A stretch of DNA of 64,000 nt from Actibacterium pelagium (lineage in GTDB: Bacteria > Pseudomonadota > Alphaproteobacteria > Rhodobacterales > Rhodobacteraceae): the NCBI RefSeq assembly GCF_002285415.1, contig NZ_NSBU01000005.1, positions 1-64,000 on the forward strand. The letters are read 5' to 3'. Each line of letters opens with the position of its first letter. Positions within the stretch are counted from its first letter, which is position 1. Made by a program: the position numbers and the translations under genes. A model generated the notes under the pieces. The model was not told the DNA's origin and searched no databases. It saw only the letters and a program-made list of their open reading frames with translations. Of this stretch, positions 45,822-55,195 are shown piece after piece.

Positions 45822-46133
45822 CTCGACATCCAGAAAACGTTCGAACGCGTCCAGATTGACGGGTTCGAACTGCCCGAACCCCTGCATCCAGACCGACGCC
45901 TCTCTCATGGCGTCGGGTTCCAGCTTGCACCATTTCACCCGTCCGCGTTTTTCCTGACTGATCAATCCGGCTTTGGTCAGGATGCTCAGGTGCTTCGAAA
46001 CTGCGGCCAGAGAGATATCGAAAGGCTCTGCAACATCGGTCACGGCCATGTCGTCTTCCAACAGCATGTTCAGAATTGCCCGCCGGGTCGGGTCTGCCAG
46101 TGCGGCAAAGATAGAGTCGAGTTGGCCTGTCAT
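45795..46133 (-). CDS. ArsR/SmtB-type winged-helix regulator
   Basis: A 112-residue regulator: MTGQLDSIFAALADPTRRAI, recognition helix region ISLAAVSKHLSILTKAGLIS, and RVKWCKLEPDAM. The metal-binding CxC of true arsenic sensors is absent, so it belongs to the metal-independent ArsR group often linked to SRPBCC proteins. No clear target is next to it; the divergent EamA gene starts 141 nt away. The open frame upstream of 46133 is not used. Confidence 0.92.
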   Translation of the reverse strand: MTGQLDSIFAALADPTRRAILNMLLEDDMAVTDVAEPFDISLAAVSKHLSILTKAGLISQEKRGRVKWCKLEPDAMREASVWMQGFGQFEPVNLDAFERFLDVELHGLGDGE

Positions 46134-46274
46134 GGCGGGCAGACTACCCCCGCGCGCCGAAAAGCGAAAGCAGTGCCCTATCACGCGCTTTGATCCCCAC
46201 CATAAGCAGTTTGAATTTGTGGTTCGCCCCGCGTGCCCATAGGGTCGGCAGGTTCGAGCCAAATTGGGGGCACA

Positions 46275-47168
46275 ATGTTAAACTGGGCGCTGATCTTGCT
46301 GCTGGGTTTGTCCTGGGGCTCTTCCTTTTTCTTCAACGAGATCCTGCTGAGAGAGCTGGGTCCGATGTGGATATCCGTCGGTCGCGTAGGGATCGGGGCA
46401 CTTGGCTGCTGGGTTTGGATTTTCCTGTCCCGGCGATCTTTGCGCGTGTCGGCCGGAATGTGGCTGGGTCTTGGGGTGTTTGGACTGTTCCAATACGCGG
46501 TGCCGTTGACCGTTTATCCCGCCACCCAGCAATTCATTACCTCCAGCGCGGCCGGGATCATTAATGCGATGACACCAATCATGGTGGTGATCGTCAGCCA
46601 CTTCTGGCCAGACGGAGAGCGTGCAACCCGTTTGAAGTCCCTTGGCGTCGCGTTGGGCTTCGCCGGTATCATCGTGTTGGCATTGCCGGACGTTCAGGCG
46701 GATGAGGGCAGTTCGACCCCCGTGGCGCTTTTGGCAACGATGATTTCGCCTTTCTGCTATGGCATCGCCATGAACTTGCTGCGCAGCCTTGCAGGTATTG
46801 ACCGAGTTCTGATGACCGCTTGGTCTCTGACGATTGCGACGGTGATGGTTCTGCCGATCGCGTTTGCCCGCGAAGGCGTACCAACCATCACCCGGGTCGA
46901 GACTTGGGCCTCTCTGCTTGTGATCGGCCTGATCCTGACCTCGGCCGCATTCATCCTCCTATACTGGCTGGTGCCGCGGGTTGGGGGCACCACGGCCTCA
47001 ACCATCACATTCGTCGCACCGATCTCTGCCGTGCTGTTGGGCGTGTTTATCCTGAATGAAACACTGACGTTGGTTCACCTGCTGGGAATGGCGATCATCT
47101 TTGTTGGCTTGCTGTTCATTGATGGTCGCGTGGTCAGGTTGCTTCGAAACCATCAACCAAATGGTTGA
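46275..47168 (+). CDS. EamA (DMT) family transporter
   Basis: A 297-residue ten-helix protein: N-terminal repeat LLGLSWGSSFFFNEILLREL and the C-terminal repeat VGGTTASTITFVAPISAVLLG with a final LLGMAIIFVGLLFIDGR. It is one of four DMT transporters in the window, and its substrate is unknown. The ATG at 46275 begins the first helix. It may be controlled by the divergent ArsR-type protein. Confidence 0.87.
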   Translation: MLNWALILLLGLSWGSSFFFNEILLRELGPMWISVGRVGIGALGCWVWIFLSRRSLRVSAGMWLGLGVFGLFQYAVPLTVYPATQQFITSSAAGIINAMTPIMVVIVSHFWPDGERATRLKSLGVALGFAGIIVLALPDVQADEGSSTPVALLATMISPFCYGIAMNLLRSLAGIDRVLMTAWSLTIATVMVLPIAFAREGVPTITRVETWASLLVIGLILTSAAFILLYWLVPRVGGTTASTITFVAPISAVLLGVFILNETLTLVHLLGMAIIFVGLLFIDGRVVRLLRNHQPNG

Positions 47169-47202
47169 ATATGGAAAACCGCGCTTGTCGAGCGCCGAAG
47201 TG

Positions 47203-47301
47203 GGTGCGACATTCCGCGATATTTAGAAATAACGTTTATTTTCAGTGGTTTATTTAATCTCTGCGGTGCGACATCGCACCTTGACTCATGGCGCCCCCTA
47301 A
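47203..47301 (+). promoter_or_regulatory. Promoter/operator region of the ATP synthase F0 operon
   Basis: The 10-mer GGTGCGACAT occurs at 47203 and again at 47265. The second copy is the left half of a perfect inverted repeat GGTGCGA-CA-TCGCACC (47265-47280), which ends exactly where a -35-like TTGACT (47281) begins. A weak -10 candidate (ACTAGT) lies about 16 nt on. The layout suggests an operator and promoter; the bound protein is unknown. Confidence 0.45.
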
Positions 47302-47338
47302 CACTAGTTTGCGCGCAACTTCCTGCAGGGGCTTCAAA

Positions 47339-47686
47339 GTGGTCGATCCGGAACAAAAAGAGCAGCTTGCGCAGCTCGAACAGCGGATCGAGGCGGCTAA
47401 AACCGCGGCCAAGCCCGACAAGCCCCATCAGGAGAGCCATTATTCCCAAGCCAACATGGCCTGGCGGATGGTGACAGAGCTTGTAGCCGGTCTGGGGATC
47501 GGCTTTGGCATCGGGTTCGGGTTGGATGCTCTTCTGGGCACAACACCTTGGATGATGGTGCTGTTCATATTCTTCGGCCTTGCGGCGGGTGTTCAGACCA
47601 TGCTGCGAACGGCCAAAGAGATACAAAAGAACCAGCAGGCCAAATCGGCCGGCAAGGACGGGAAAGAGACACGCGATGGCGACTGA
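47339..47686 (+). CDS. atpI: ATP synthase protein I (AtpI)
   Basis: A 115-residue small membrane protein with a charged coiled N-terminus, two helices ([21 protein letters not shown] and [18 protein letters not shown]) and a basic C-terminus. It helps assemble the c-ring. The start is set at GTG 47339, with AGGGG 7 nt upstream; the frame is open to 47288 in promoter-like DNA. The stop overlaps atpB by 11 nt. Confidence 0.85.
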   Translation: MVDPEQKEQLAQLEQRIEAAKTAAKPDKPHQESHYSQANMAWRMVTELVAGLGIGFGIGFGLDALLGTTPWMMVLFIFFGLAAGVQTMLRTAKEIQKNQQAKSAGKDGKETRDGD

Positions 47687-48434
47687 AGCACAAGGCGCAG
47701 AAGAAGGCGGCCTGGTATTCCACCCGATGGATCAGTTCATTGTGAAGCCGCTGTTTGGTGGCGAGAACATTGGTCTGTTCACTCCGACCAACGTGACGCT
47801 GTGGATGGCGCTGGCCGTTGTGGCGATCTTCGCACTTCTGGTTCTGGGTACCCGTGGTCGCGCCATGGTTCCAAGCCGCGCCCAGTCGGTTGCCGAGTTG
47901 GCCTATGGTTTTGTCTACAAAATGGTTGAAGATGTCGCCGGCAAAGACGCGGTTGGCTTCTTCCCCTACATCATGACGCTGTTCATGTTCATCGTTTCGG
48001 CCAACTTCCTCGGTCTGATCCCGATGTCTTTCACCACCACCTCGCACTTTGCGGTCACCGTGGTGCTGGCGCTGGCGGTCTTCCTGACCGTGACTGTCGT
48101 CGGTTTCGTAAAGAACGGCACCAAATTCCTCGCCCTGTTCTGGGTTTCCAGCGCGCCTCTGCCGCTGCGCCCGATCCTGGCGATCATCGAACTGATTTCC
48201 TACTTCGTACGCCCTGTTAGCCACTCGATCCGTCTTGCTGGCAACGTCATGGCGGGCCACGCGGTTATCAAGGTTTTCGCAGGCTTCGCCGCGATCTCTG
48301 TGATCAGCCCGGTTTCGGTCCTTGCCATCACCGCGATGTACGGCTTGGAAATCCTCGTGGCCTTCATTCAGGCTTACGTTTTCACAATTCTGACCTGTGT
48401 GTACCTGAAGGACGCACTGCATCCGGCACACTAA
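47676..48434 (+). CDS. atpB: ATP synthase F0 subunit a
   Basis: A 252-residue membrane protein with the essential Arg in [17 protein letters not shown] and the C-terminal [19 protein letters not shown]. It forms the proton half-channels against the c-ring. The ATG at 47676 lies inside atpI, showing translational coupling. Second gene of the F0 operon. Confidence 0.97.
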   Translation: MATEAQGAEEGGLVFHPMDQFIVKPLFGGENIGLFTPTNVTLWMALAVVAIFALLVLGTRGRAMVPSRAQSVAELAYGFVYKMVEDVAGKDAVGFFPYIMTLFMFIVSANFLGLIPMSFTTTSHFAVTVVLALAVFLTVTVVGFVKNGTKFLALFWVSSAPLPLRPILAIIELISYFVRPVSHSIRLAGNVMAGHAVIKVFAGFAAISVISPVSVLAITAMYGLEILVAFIQAYVFTILTCVYLKDALHPAH

Positions 48435-48483
48435 GGTCCGATCACCCTATACCTACACTTCCAAATCGTAAGGAGATTTCACC

Positions 48484-48708
48484 ATGGAAGGTCAACTGGC
48501 ACACATCGGCGCAGGCCTGGCAGCAATCGGTTCGGGCGCAGCCGCAATCGGTGTTGGCAACGTAGCAGGCAACTTCCTGTCGGGCGCTCTGCGTAACCCG
48601 TCGGCAGCTGGCGATCAGACCGCCACCCTGTTCATCGGTATCGCATTTGCAGAAGCACTGGGCATCTTCTCGTTCCTGGTCGCTCTGCTGCTGATGTTCG
48701 CCGTCTAA
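48484..48708 (+). CDS. atpE: ATP synthase F0 subunit c
   Basis: A 74-residue hairpin of two helices: [21 protein letters not shown], polar loop ALRNPSA, and the second helix with the proton-carrying Glu in [15 protein letters not shown]. The Glu-containing motif indicates proton rather than sodium coupling. AAGGAGAT precedes the ATG. A stem-loop follows the gene. Confidence 0.97.
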   Translation: MEGQLAHIGAGLAAIGSGAAAIGVGNVAGNFLSGALRNPSAAGDQTATLFIGIAFAEALGIFSFLVALLLMFAV

Positions 48709-48738
48709 TCCTAGCGGAACACTAATCCTTACGTTGGC

Positions 48739-48758
48739 GGGGCCGTTAATGCGGCCCC
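48739..48758 (+). promoter_or_regulatory. Hairpin between atpE and atpF'
   Basis: A 7-bp stem GGGGCCG / CGGCCCC with a 6-nt loop and no T tract. Since subunit c is needed in many copies per complex, a 3' stability hairpin or partial terminator here would raise atpE message over downstream genes. Confidence 0.5.
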
Positions 48759-48791
48759 TCCGTCACCGGAAAGTTCCCTTAGGAGGACGCT

Positions 48792-49337
48792 ATGGCGAGT
48801 GAAACAAAAGAAGCCGCCAGCCACGCAGCGGACGCAGCGGCCTCAGCGCCGGGTATGCCGCAGCTGGACTTCTCGAACTGGGGTAACCAGATCTTCTGGC
48901 TGGTGATCACGCTCGTCGTGATCTACTTCATCCTGTCGCGCATCGCATTGCCGCGCATCGCGTCGGTTCTGTCAGAGCGTCAGGGAACCATTACCAACGA
49001 TCTGGCAATGGCAGAAGAGCTGAAGCTGAAAGCGCAGGAGGCAGAAGCTGCCTACCAGCAAGCGCTAACAGATGCTCGTGCTGAAGCTAACAAGATCGTG
49101 GCTGACGCCCGCGCCGAAATTCAGGCTGATCTGGATGTCGCGACGGCCAAAGCCGAAGCAGAGATTTCTGCCAAGTCGGCAGAATCCGAGAAAAAGATTG
49201 CTGAAATCCGCGAAGGCGCGATGGAAGCTGTGACCGAGGTCGCTAAAGACGCTGCGAAAGAAATCGTAAGCGCTCTGGGCCAAAAGGCAGACGCCCGTTC
49301 GGTTACTGCTGCTGTTAACGCACGGCTGAAAGGATAA
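48792..49337 (+). CDS. atpF': ATP synthase F0 subunit b'
   Basis: A 181-residue peripheral-stalk protein. An Ala-rich N-terminus leads to one membrane helix ([20 protein letters not shown], about residues 36-55) and a long charged helix. A separate b' next to b is typical of photosynthetic and related alphaproteobacteria. It forms a heterodimer with b. AGGAGG precedes the ATG; the next gene starts 4 nt after its stop. Confidence 0.93.
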   Translation: MASETKEAASHAADAAASAPGMPQLDFSNWGNQIFWLVITLVVIYFILSRIALPRIASVLSERQGTITNDLAMAEELKLKAQEAEAAYQQALTDARAEANKIVADARAEIQADLDVATAKAEAEISAKSAESEKKIAEIREGAMEAVTEVAKDAAKEIVSALGQKADARSVTAAVNARLKG

Positions 49338-49341
49338 GACG

Positions 49342-49896
49342 ATGAAAAAACTGTCCATCCTTCTTGCCCTGATGGCCAGCCCGGCCATGGCCGCATCCGG
49401 CCCGTTCTTCTCTCTTGGCAATACCGACTTTGTCGTTCTGATTGCCTTCATCGTCTTCATCGGCGTGCTGGTTTACTTCAAAGTACCGGGCATGCTGGGC
49501 GGTATGCTGGACAAGCGTGCCGACGGTATCGAGGCCGAACTGGAAGAAGCGAAAGCCCTGCGTGAAGAAGCGCAAAGCCTGCTGGCCTCGTATGAGCGCA
49601 AGCAGCAAGAGGTCAAAGAACAGGCAGAGCGCATCGTCGCCCACGCCAAGGAAGAAGCTCAGACTGCGGCCGAACAGGCCAAGGAAGAGCTGGCCAAGTC
49701 GATCGCCCGCCGTCTGGACGCGGCACAGGATCAGATTGCCTCGGCTGAAGCTTCCGCTCTGAAAGAGGTTCGCGACCGCGCTGTTTCCGTGGCTGTTGCT
49801 GCAGCTGGCGATGTCATCGCGAAGAAGATGACTGCTGAAAATGCAGACGCTCTGATCGACAATGCAATTGCGGATGTTCAAAGCCGCCTGCACTGA
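49342..49896 (+). CDS. atpF: ATP synthase F0 subunit b
   Basis: A 184-residue stalk subunit with a cleavable-signal-like start ([11 protein letters not shown]), a membrane helix ([19 protein letters not shown]) and a long coiled helix rich in Glu/Ala/Lys. With b' it connects F0 to F1. The F1 genes are not here, the usual split operon of alphaproteobacteria. It is the last gene before a strong terminator. Confidence 0.95.
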   Translation: MKKLSILLALMASPAMAASGPFFSLGNTDFVVLIAFIVFIGVLVYFKVPGMLGGMLDKRADGIEAELEEAKALREEAQSLLASYERKQQEVKEQAERIVAHAKEEAQTAAEQAKEELAKSIARRLDAAQDQIASAEASALKEVRDRAVSVAVAAAGDVIAKKMTAENADALIDNAIADVQSRLH

Positions 49897-49920
49897 GCGA
49901 CGACTCAATACGTCAAAAAG

Positions 49921-49949
49921 AAACCGGGGCTCTTGCCCCGGTTTTTTTT
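49921..49949. terminator. Strong terminator at the end of the F0 operon
   Basis: A perfect 10-bp stem AAACCGGGGC / GCCCCGGTTT with a 4-nt loop and a run of T on the plus strand; the minus strand also has a T-rich tail (CTTTTT), so it serves the convergent gene too. Confidence 0.95.
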
Positions 49950-51375
49950 ATTGTGAGGTCTGCGCCTGAGGGAAGACCGACCTGAAGTAGTCGCTGAGGA
50001 GCACGTAGTCTTGCGGCGGTAAGGTCGTCGGGGCGATACTGACCGGTTCCAGCTGAGTTTGTTCAACCGTCGGCTGTTCGGGTTTTGGGCCGACTGATTT
50101 GTGAAGCTCGCTAAGAATCTCATTCATCAACTGGTTTTGATAAGTCTCTGCCACAGTCGTGGGCGTTATGGTTTCAGTTTCATCCATCTCTGCCTCTGAT
50201 CCCATTTCTATGATCATTAGCGCTGTCTTGGCGTCCAGCCCGATCTCGGTCATCAGGTATTCAAGACGTGCTGCCAATGTTCCGGCTTCCGCTTTGGGGC
50301 CTGTGCCCGCCTGCGGATAGGACGCCTGTTCTGGTTGAGTGGCCGCCGGGGTTGCTGAGGCGACAACTGATGGCGCGGCCGGAAACATCTCTGTCTTATG
50401 GCCCAAGGCCTCTTGGTTTGGGGGCTGGGCCGCGGATCGCAGACGTTCTAGCTCTGCCTGCAATTCTGCTGCATTTCTTTCCAGCTCTACGATACGAAGG
50501 GCTTCTTGTGACGGTGACTGAACGGGGGACGCAACAGGCTGCGTTGAAACCGAATTTTGAGAATGCCGTTCAAGAAGCAGTTCGCGCAGCACATTCAACT
50601 CGCCTTTTACTTCTGCCATTTCTGCATCAACCCCAGTGTCGACTGTTTGAATTGGGGTCTGCGGTTGCGGCATCGGTGATTGCCAGTTTGCGGCCTGGGT
50701 TAGGTTCGCGTCCGTCGCTCCATTGGCGCCGTTCGGGATCGGCCAGCCGCGAGGGAGTACTGTGTAGTCCTGTCTTGCCGAAATCCAACGCAGATATGCA
50801 CTGACCGCGCCAAATCCGACTAGCGACACGCGATCCACCTCATCCTGCCCGCGCCGGATGATGAGTTCGTCGCTAGAGGACAATAGCGTCTCCATCCGAT
50901 CGTCCAGCGGTTGAAGAATGCGGGCAGGGACCTCTAACTCGCTAATCCCTTCTACCACGAAGAACCGGTCACCTTCGGCCGCGTTTTCCAGACGAATTTG
51001 TAGCTCGCCCCTTGAATTCAGCATGTAGGAAAGTGTCCCCTTCCGGCCCATGCAGGAATAGGTTCGTGGGCGACAGACGACTTCGAAAACATCAGTGTCG
51101 AGCCGCGGGTTGGGAGAGAAGCGCGCATAGCCGTCCGGGTCGAACCGAAAGTAAACACCATCAACCAATCCTTCTTGGAAGGTGGGCCAACCAAAGGCCC
51201 CTCTTAGTTCCTGCCGAGCCTCTCGTGCGCCGATCGCAAACAGGATAGAGGTGTCGAGGATGGCGTTTTCTGAGGCGAAATTCTCGACATTCTGAATTTG
51301 AACCTGAGAACCCGCTGCCGTCACTGAAACGCCAATGAGAAGTCCAGCAAGCGCTGTGTTTTGAAATGTAAGCAT
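49948..51375 (-). CDS. Hypothetical secreted coiled-coil protein
   Basis: A 475-residue protein of no recognised family. A signal-like N-terminus (ALAGLLIGVSVTAAGS) is followed by a globular region (about 25-215, with two Cys in VCRPRTYSCMG). A predicted coiled coil covers roughly 250-330 (MAEVKGELNVLRELLLERHS and LERNAAELQAELERL), and the tail is Pro/Thr/Gln-rich. Likely periplasmic. Its start overlaps the DUF3131 stop (TGATG), so the two are coupled. It converges with the F0 operon. Confidence 0.7.
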   Translation of the reverse strand: MLTFQNTALAGLLIGVSVTAAGSQVQIQNVENFASENAILDTSILFAIGAREARQELRGAFGWPTFQEGLVDGVYFRFDPDGYARFSPNPRLDTDVFEVVCRPRTYSCMGRKGTLSYMLNSRGELQIRLENAAEGDRFFVVEGISELEVPARILQPLDDRMETLLSSSDELIIRRGQDEVDRVSLVGFGAVSAYLRWISARQDYTVLPRGWPIPNGANGATDANLTQAANWQSPMPQPQTPIQTVDTGVDAEMAEVKGELNVLRELLLERHSQNSVSTQPVASPVQSPSQEALRIVELERNAAELQAELERLRSAAQPPNQEALGHKTEMFPAAPSVVASATPAATQPEQASYPQAGTGPKAEAGTLAARLEYLMTEIGLDAKTALMIIEMGSEAEMDETETITPTTVAETYQNQLMNEILSELHKSVGPKPEQPTVEQTQLEPVSIAPTTLPPQDYVLLSDYFRSVFPQAQTSQ

Positions 51376-53105
51376 CAGAAGTCCGCCTGTGTTTGTTCAG
51401 AATGTCGAAGTGCCGGTAACCAGTCTTCTTTTTGTGGGGGGTCGGGATAGTTTCGAACGATCCGAATGTCCTGATCGCGGTACGCGGTGTACCAGACTTC
51501 GGTCTCGCCGGTGTATGGCGTCAGAATCGTGCCCTGAACCTTGTGCAGAAGAGATGTCAGGATGATCCCGTTGTTGTTGGCCGTGAAAATCTCAACGCGC
51601 CCCTGACCGCGTTCGTACAACCCTTCGAACATTCCGGTCTCTGGGTCGTAGAGTTCGATAATCGCCTCATACAGAACATCTGTGTAATCTGTATCCCAAA
51701 GTGCCCACAGGCCCAGTGCGGCTTTCGCTGCCACTGCTGCGTGATCTGGGACATAGTCGCCCCTTGGGGTCACGGTGTTCCACGGATAGCCGTCTGAAAA
51801 GATGGTGTCATAGGTAAAGTAGGGCGGGCCTTTGACGTTATGTTCCGAGCGCGCGGTCATGAACCCGGTGCGGCGCCAGCGGTTTTCCTGCACCTGGTAA
51901 ATGCGGTCTGCAAATTCCGCGCGCCAACCGTCTGAGTGCAGCCAGTCAGGGCTAGAATCGTCATGGGGAAGATCAAAACCCAGTTCCAGTCCGTCCTGTA
52001 GATAGGATTCCGTGACCACGTAATTCTGAGAGTGGAAAATGCGGGGGTCGCGCCCGTCATAAGGCACCTGAACGCCATAGATTGACGCAGTCAGAAACGG
52101 CTCGGCCCGGTGGGCGAGGTATGGCTTGAAACCCCATAACGCAAAGCCCTTCGCGGCGTATTCTTCGTATCCCAGGCGCCCTTCTTGCGCGTAGACAGTC
52201 TCGCCCGAGTCCTTGTCAACGTAAGAGCCGAACATCAGTCCTTCGTCGTCGATCACATTCCGAAAGTCCCACTTCAGCAGCACTGAATCAACGGTGTTGC
52301 CAAGATGCGGGTAGCGGTTTTTGACGATCCGCAGCCAAACAAGAAAGCGGCCGATATCGAGGGCTGAAAACCCGATCTCTCCGGGCTTGTTGGTATAGTC
52401 CACCTTCGCCCCGGTCTTGGTGTGATACACTTTGTTCGGAAGCTCTTTCCGGAACAATTCTAGCCCTTTGATCGTGGTCAACAGTTGTGTGATGCGTTTG
52501 TCGAACTCGGGCTTCTCGATGATGCAAAGCTCATAAGCTGCAACCGCCCCTGCGATGTAGGACGCTGTGTCCCAAAGTGTGGTCGAAGGATAATTGCCCA
52601 CCGAGTTCGCAAGGCCGGTGCTCTCTTGCGTGAAGAGTTCAAAATAGTGCCAGGCCGTCCGAGCTGCACGCATCTCTCGCTCATTCAGGAACCCCCTTCG
52701 CGGGCGATATTTGCGGACATATTCGTTGCGCCGGGTGTACCCAGAGGCCTGGTCCAAACCCTGATCAATTTTTTCGAAATAATCCTTCGGCATTTCGCAC
52801 ATGCGCGGCGGTTTGGTGCGCTTATGCTCACCTGCAAGCGAACTGGTTGTGGCGACGGGCAAGTTGCCGCGCATCAGGGCGGGGATATTGTCTAGATCCC
52901 CACCTGCGATGATCGGGATGATCTCTTCTTCCTGCGCCAAAAAAATGGAACGGGCGCCTGCACCTACAGAAAATACGGCCCCAGCCAGCACGGCCCCGGC
53001 ACCCGCTAGAAGGGCGATACCGTAAGATACAGACTTCTTTGACGTAACTGATTTCTTCACCATGGGTCGATCCAATTGCGCGTTTCCGCCCTTGATAAAC
53101 GCCAT
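51375..53105 (-). CDS. DUF3131 domain-containing envelope protein
   Basis: A 576-residue protein. An N-terminal membrane anchor or signal (about 30-55, GIALLAGAGAVLAGAVFSVG) precedes a DUF3131 domain, an alpha-barrel resembling glucoamylase-like glycan hydrolases, spanning roughly 130-540. Recognisable stretches include AARTAWHYFELFTQESTGL, TTLWDTASYIAGAV, GFSALDIGRFLVWLRIV and RLGYEEYAAKGFALWG. Enzyme activity is unproven for the domain. The start could also be ATG at 53063. It is divergent from an unusual ABC protein gene. Confidence 0.82.
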   Translation of the reverse strand: MAFIKGGNAQLDRPMVKKSVTSKKSVSYGIALLAGAGAVLAGAVFSVGAGARSIFLAQEEEIIPIIAGGDLDNIPALMRGNLPVATTSSLAGEHKRTKPPRMCEMPKDYFEKIDQGLDQASGYTRRNEYVRKYRPRRGFLNEREMRAARTAWHYFELFTQESTGLANSVGNYPSTTLWDTASYIAGAVAAYELCIIEKPEFDKRITQLLTTIKGLELFRKELPNKVYHTKTGAKVDYTNKPGEIGFSALDIGRFLVWLRIVKNRYPHLGNTVDSVLLKWDFRNVIDDEGLMFGSYVDKDSGETVYAQEGRLGYEEYAAKGFALWGFKPYLAHRAEPFLTASIYGVQVPYDGRDPRIFHSQNYVVTESYLQDGLELGFDLPHDDSSPDWLHSDGWRAEFADRIYQVQENRWRRTGFMTARSEHNVKGPPYFTYDTIFSDGYPWNTVTPRGDYVPDHAAVAAKAALGLWALWDTDYTDVLYEAIIELYDPETGMFEGLYERGQGRVEIFTANNNGIILTSLLHKVQGTILTPYTGETEVWYTAYRDQDIRIVRNYPDPPQKEDWLPALRHSEQTQADF

Positions 53106-53108
53106 AAA

Positions 53109-53178
53109 GTTAACAAAACGAGAAATGGCAAAGAGGTGAAGATCTCAGAAACCCTATTGTAAACAATGCTTTGTTAAC
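53109..53178. promoter_or_regulatory. Divergent promoter region with 9-bp inverted copies
   Basis: GTTAACAAA at 53109-53117 is mirrored by TTTGTTAAC at 53170-53178, 52 nt apart, in the 122-nt gap between the two divergent arms of the DUF3131/ABC locus. Such symmetry suggests a shared operator that could regulate both directions; the protein is unknown. Confidence 0.4.
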
Positions 53179-53227
53179 GATGCCTCGATAACGCTGGTCC
53201 CGCACGCAACCAGACCGAGGCAGTTCG

Positions 53228-55195
53228 ATGGACCAAACGACACCAACGTCAAAGACGCAGGGAACGATCCTTTCAGAGGGTCAAGCCAGCGCGCCTGTGC
53301 CCATGCAGCGCGACAGGATGGTCCCGGGATGGGTGCGTATCGTCAGCTATGTTTTCACCCTTGGGACCAGTCTTTGTATCCTGTCGATCTCTGTACTTGC
53401 GGTCTTTTTCCAATCGTTGGTCGTGGATGAACAGCAACTGATCTTGTCACCTTTGTTCGCAATGGTTGGCGCTGTCGCCGTGTTTGGAATTCTATTGATG
53501 GAATTCGCGCACAGCCGAGCTCTTGCAGGTTACCGGGAAGACCGGCGGAAGCTGGCGCAATATGCCCAAGGCGGCATTGGCGTGCTGATTGCCCTCTTCC
53601 TGGCTTTGGTCCATCCGCTGCTTGCGTTACCCTCGTTGATCGCGGCCGCCATTTCATTCGGCGGACTTTCGTTGCTTACAAAGTATATGCGAAAGACCCC
53701 TCAGTGGGACTTCAACGCGCAGGAATCGATTCCCATTCTGTCAGGAAGAGACTTCTTTGGTTTCGGGTTGGCCACGACCTACCCCCGGTTGCCAGAGCTT
53801 GCTTGGACGTTACATCTGGCCAGTGTTGTGACCGCCGGGCTTAGCGGTATGGCAGTTTCCAGCTGGCTTGCAGGCCAAGAGGTATTGGCAGGTAATGCCG
53901 TCGGCAGTGTCGCGCTTATGTCGCTTTGGGCAGCCCATTGTCTGGGAATGCGCGCCCTTCTCAAGGCCGAAGCCCAGCCAGAAATAACTGAGCAATCCCA
54001 CAGCGTCGTACCCGTCGAGCAAGCGGACGATGAAGAAGAGGAAAGCGCGGGGCTGCGCATCCGGAACCTGAGTGTTGCTATACCAGGGGGGCGTAACCTT
54101 TTGACGAATGTCTCTTTGGATCTGCCCCCGGGCAGCATCACCGGGGTGATCGGCGAAACGGGTGCCGGGAAAAGCCTGCTGCTGCAGGCTTTGTCGGACC
54201 CGTTCGGACTGCGTGGGTTGGATGTTAAGGGGCGCGTTCATGTCAATGGATCGAACATTTGGGAACGTAAGTCTTATGAGCTCGCTCCTCAGTCCGCATT
54301 CCTGCCCAATCAGCCGTTGATTTTGCCTGCTTCTGGCGAAGACAATTTGACCTGTTTCCATAAAGAATTGTCCGGCGACCGCGGGAAGCGATATCTTGAG
54401 AAACTTGTCTTTTCATCGCAAACCGCGTCGGACATCTGTGCAGTCCACGATGCCAGCTGTCTCCCCGACACTCAGAAACGGTGCCTGGCCTTTGCCAGAG
54501 CTTTTCTCTTGTCACCGCCGATCTACCTGATGGATCGGCCCGAAGACGGTCTTCCTGAGAAACAAATTGCGGCGTTGCTTGGCTTGATCCGGCAAGAGAT
54601 CCGTTTGGGACGAAGTGTGATCATGGCAACCGAAAACCGCGCATTGCTTGAAGCTTGCGACAAGGTCGTCGTCTTGCAAGAAGGGCGCGTGATCGATTTT
54701 GGGGATGCGCGCGAGATGCGGACGCGACGCTCCTCTGGCTGGATGCGCTTTGTAGGGGAACGACAACTGGAGACAGAGGACAATCTGGACACATGGATCA
54801 GGTCGCATTTCAAGCGTGACGGAGATGAAGCAAACAGACGCAAGATGTGCGTGGTTGCGTCTGAAATGCTTGCCTTTTCCTGTCAGAACGCACGCGCAGC
54901 CGAGACCGAAAAACTAAGCTTCGAGTTCAAGCACTTTGAAGGGTATTGCGTCCTTAAGCTTCAGGACAAAGATTCTGCAGTCACCAACGCGCAACTGGAT
55001 AAGGCCCGTAAAGCAGCAGAAGCGGCAGAAACCACAGCGAGATTGACGCCCCTTGCCGCAGTCATTCGGGAAAGCCTTGAGGTTGAAACGACGGTCGAGA
55101 TGGACCGGCGTGTTCTGACGGCAAAGATTGAAACCTATGACCCGCGCAAGACGGGCTCTTTTACAGGGGTTGGGCATGCGGTTAAGAAGTCGTGA
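53228..55195 (+). CDS. Membrane ABC protein with degenerate nucleotide-binding domain
   Basis: A 655-residue fusion. The N-terminal half has about six membrane helices (40-150 and 195-245); the ABC domain spans about 276-500. Walker A GETGAGKS (309-316) and a Q-loop Q355 remain. However, the signature is LPDTQKR (412-418) instead of LSGGQ, the Walker B Glu is R437 (YLMDRP), and the switch His is E469 (MATEN). Hydrolysis at this site should be crippled. A 150-residue C-terminal part (about 505-655) has no recognised family. It overlaps the fusion-protein gene by 20 nt and may act as an assembly or substrate-docking component. Confidence 0.8.
   Translation: MDQTTPTSKTQGTILSEGQASAPVPMQRDRMVPGWVRIVSYVFTLGTSLCILSISVLAVFFQSLVVDEQQLILSPLFAMVGAVAVFGILLMEFAHSRALAGYREDRRKLAQYAQGGIGVLIALFLALVHPLLALPSLIAAAISFGGLSLLTKYMRKTPQWDFNAQESIPILSGRDFFGFGLATTYPRLPELAWTLHLASVVTAGLSGMAVSSWLAGQEVLAGNAVGSVALMSLWAAHCLGMRALLKAEAQPEITEQSHSVVPVEQADDEEEESAGLRIRNLSVAIPGGRNLLTNVSLDLPPGSITGVIGETGAGKSLLLQALSDPFGLRGLDVKGRVHVNGSNIWERKSYELAPQSAFLPNQPLILPASGEDNLTCFHKELSGDRGKRYLEKLVFSSQTASDICAVHDASCLPDTQKRCLAFARAFLLSPPIYLMDRPEDGLPEKQIAALLGLIRQEIRLGRSVIMATENRALLEACDKVVVLQEGRVIDFGDAREMRTRRSSGWMRFVGERQLETEDNLDTWIRSHFKRDGDEANRRKMCVVASEMLAFSCQNARAAETEKLSFEFKHFEGYCVLKLQDKDSAVTNAQLDKARKAAEAAETTARLTPLAAVIRESLEVETTVEMDRRVLTAKIETYDPRKTGSFTGVGHAVKKS

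Noticed and set aside
41515-46133. An arsenic-resistance operon made of ACR3 and the ArsR-like regulator
   Set aside because: The genes are 3 kb apart on opposite strands with unrelated genes between, and the regulator lacks the arsenic-binding cysteines.
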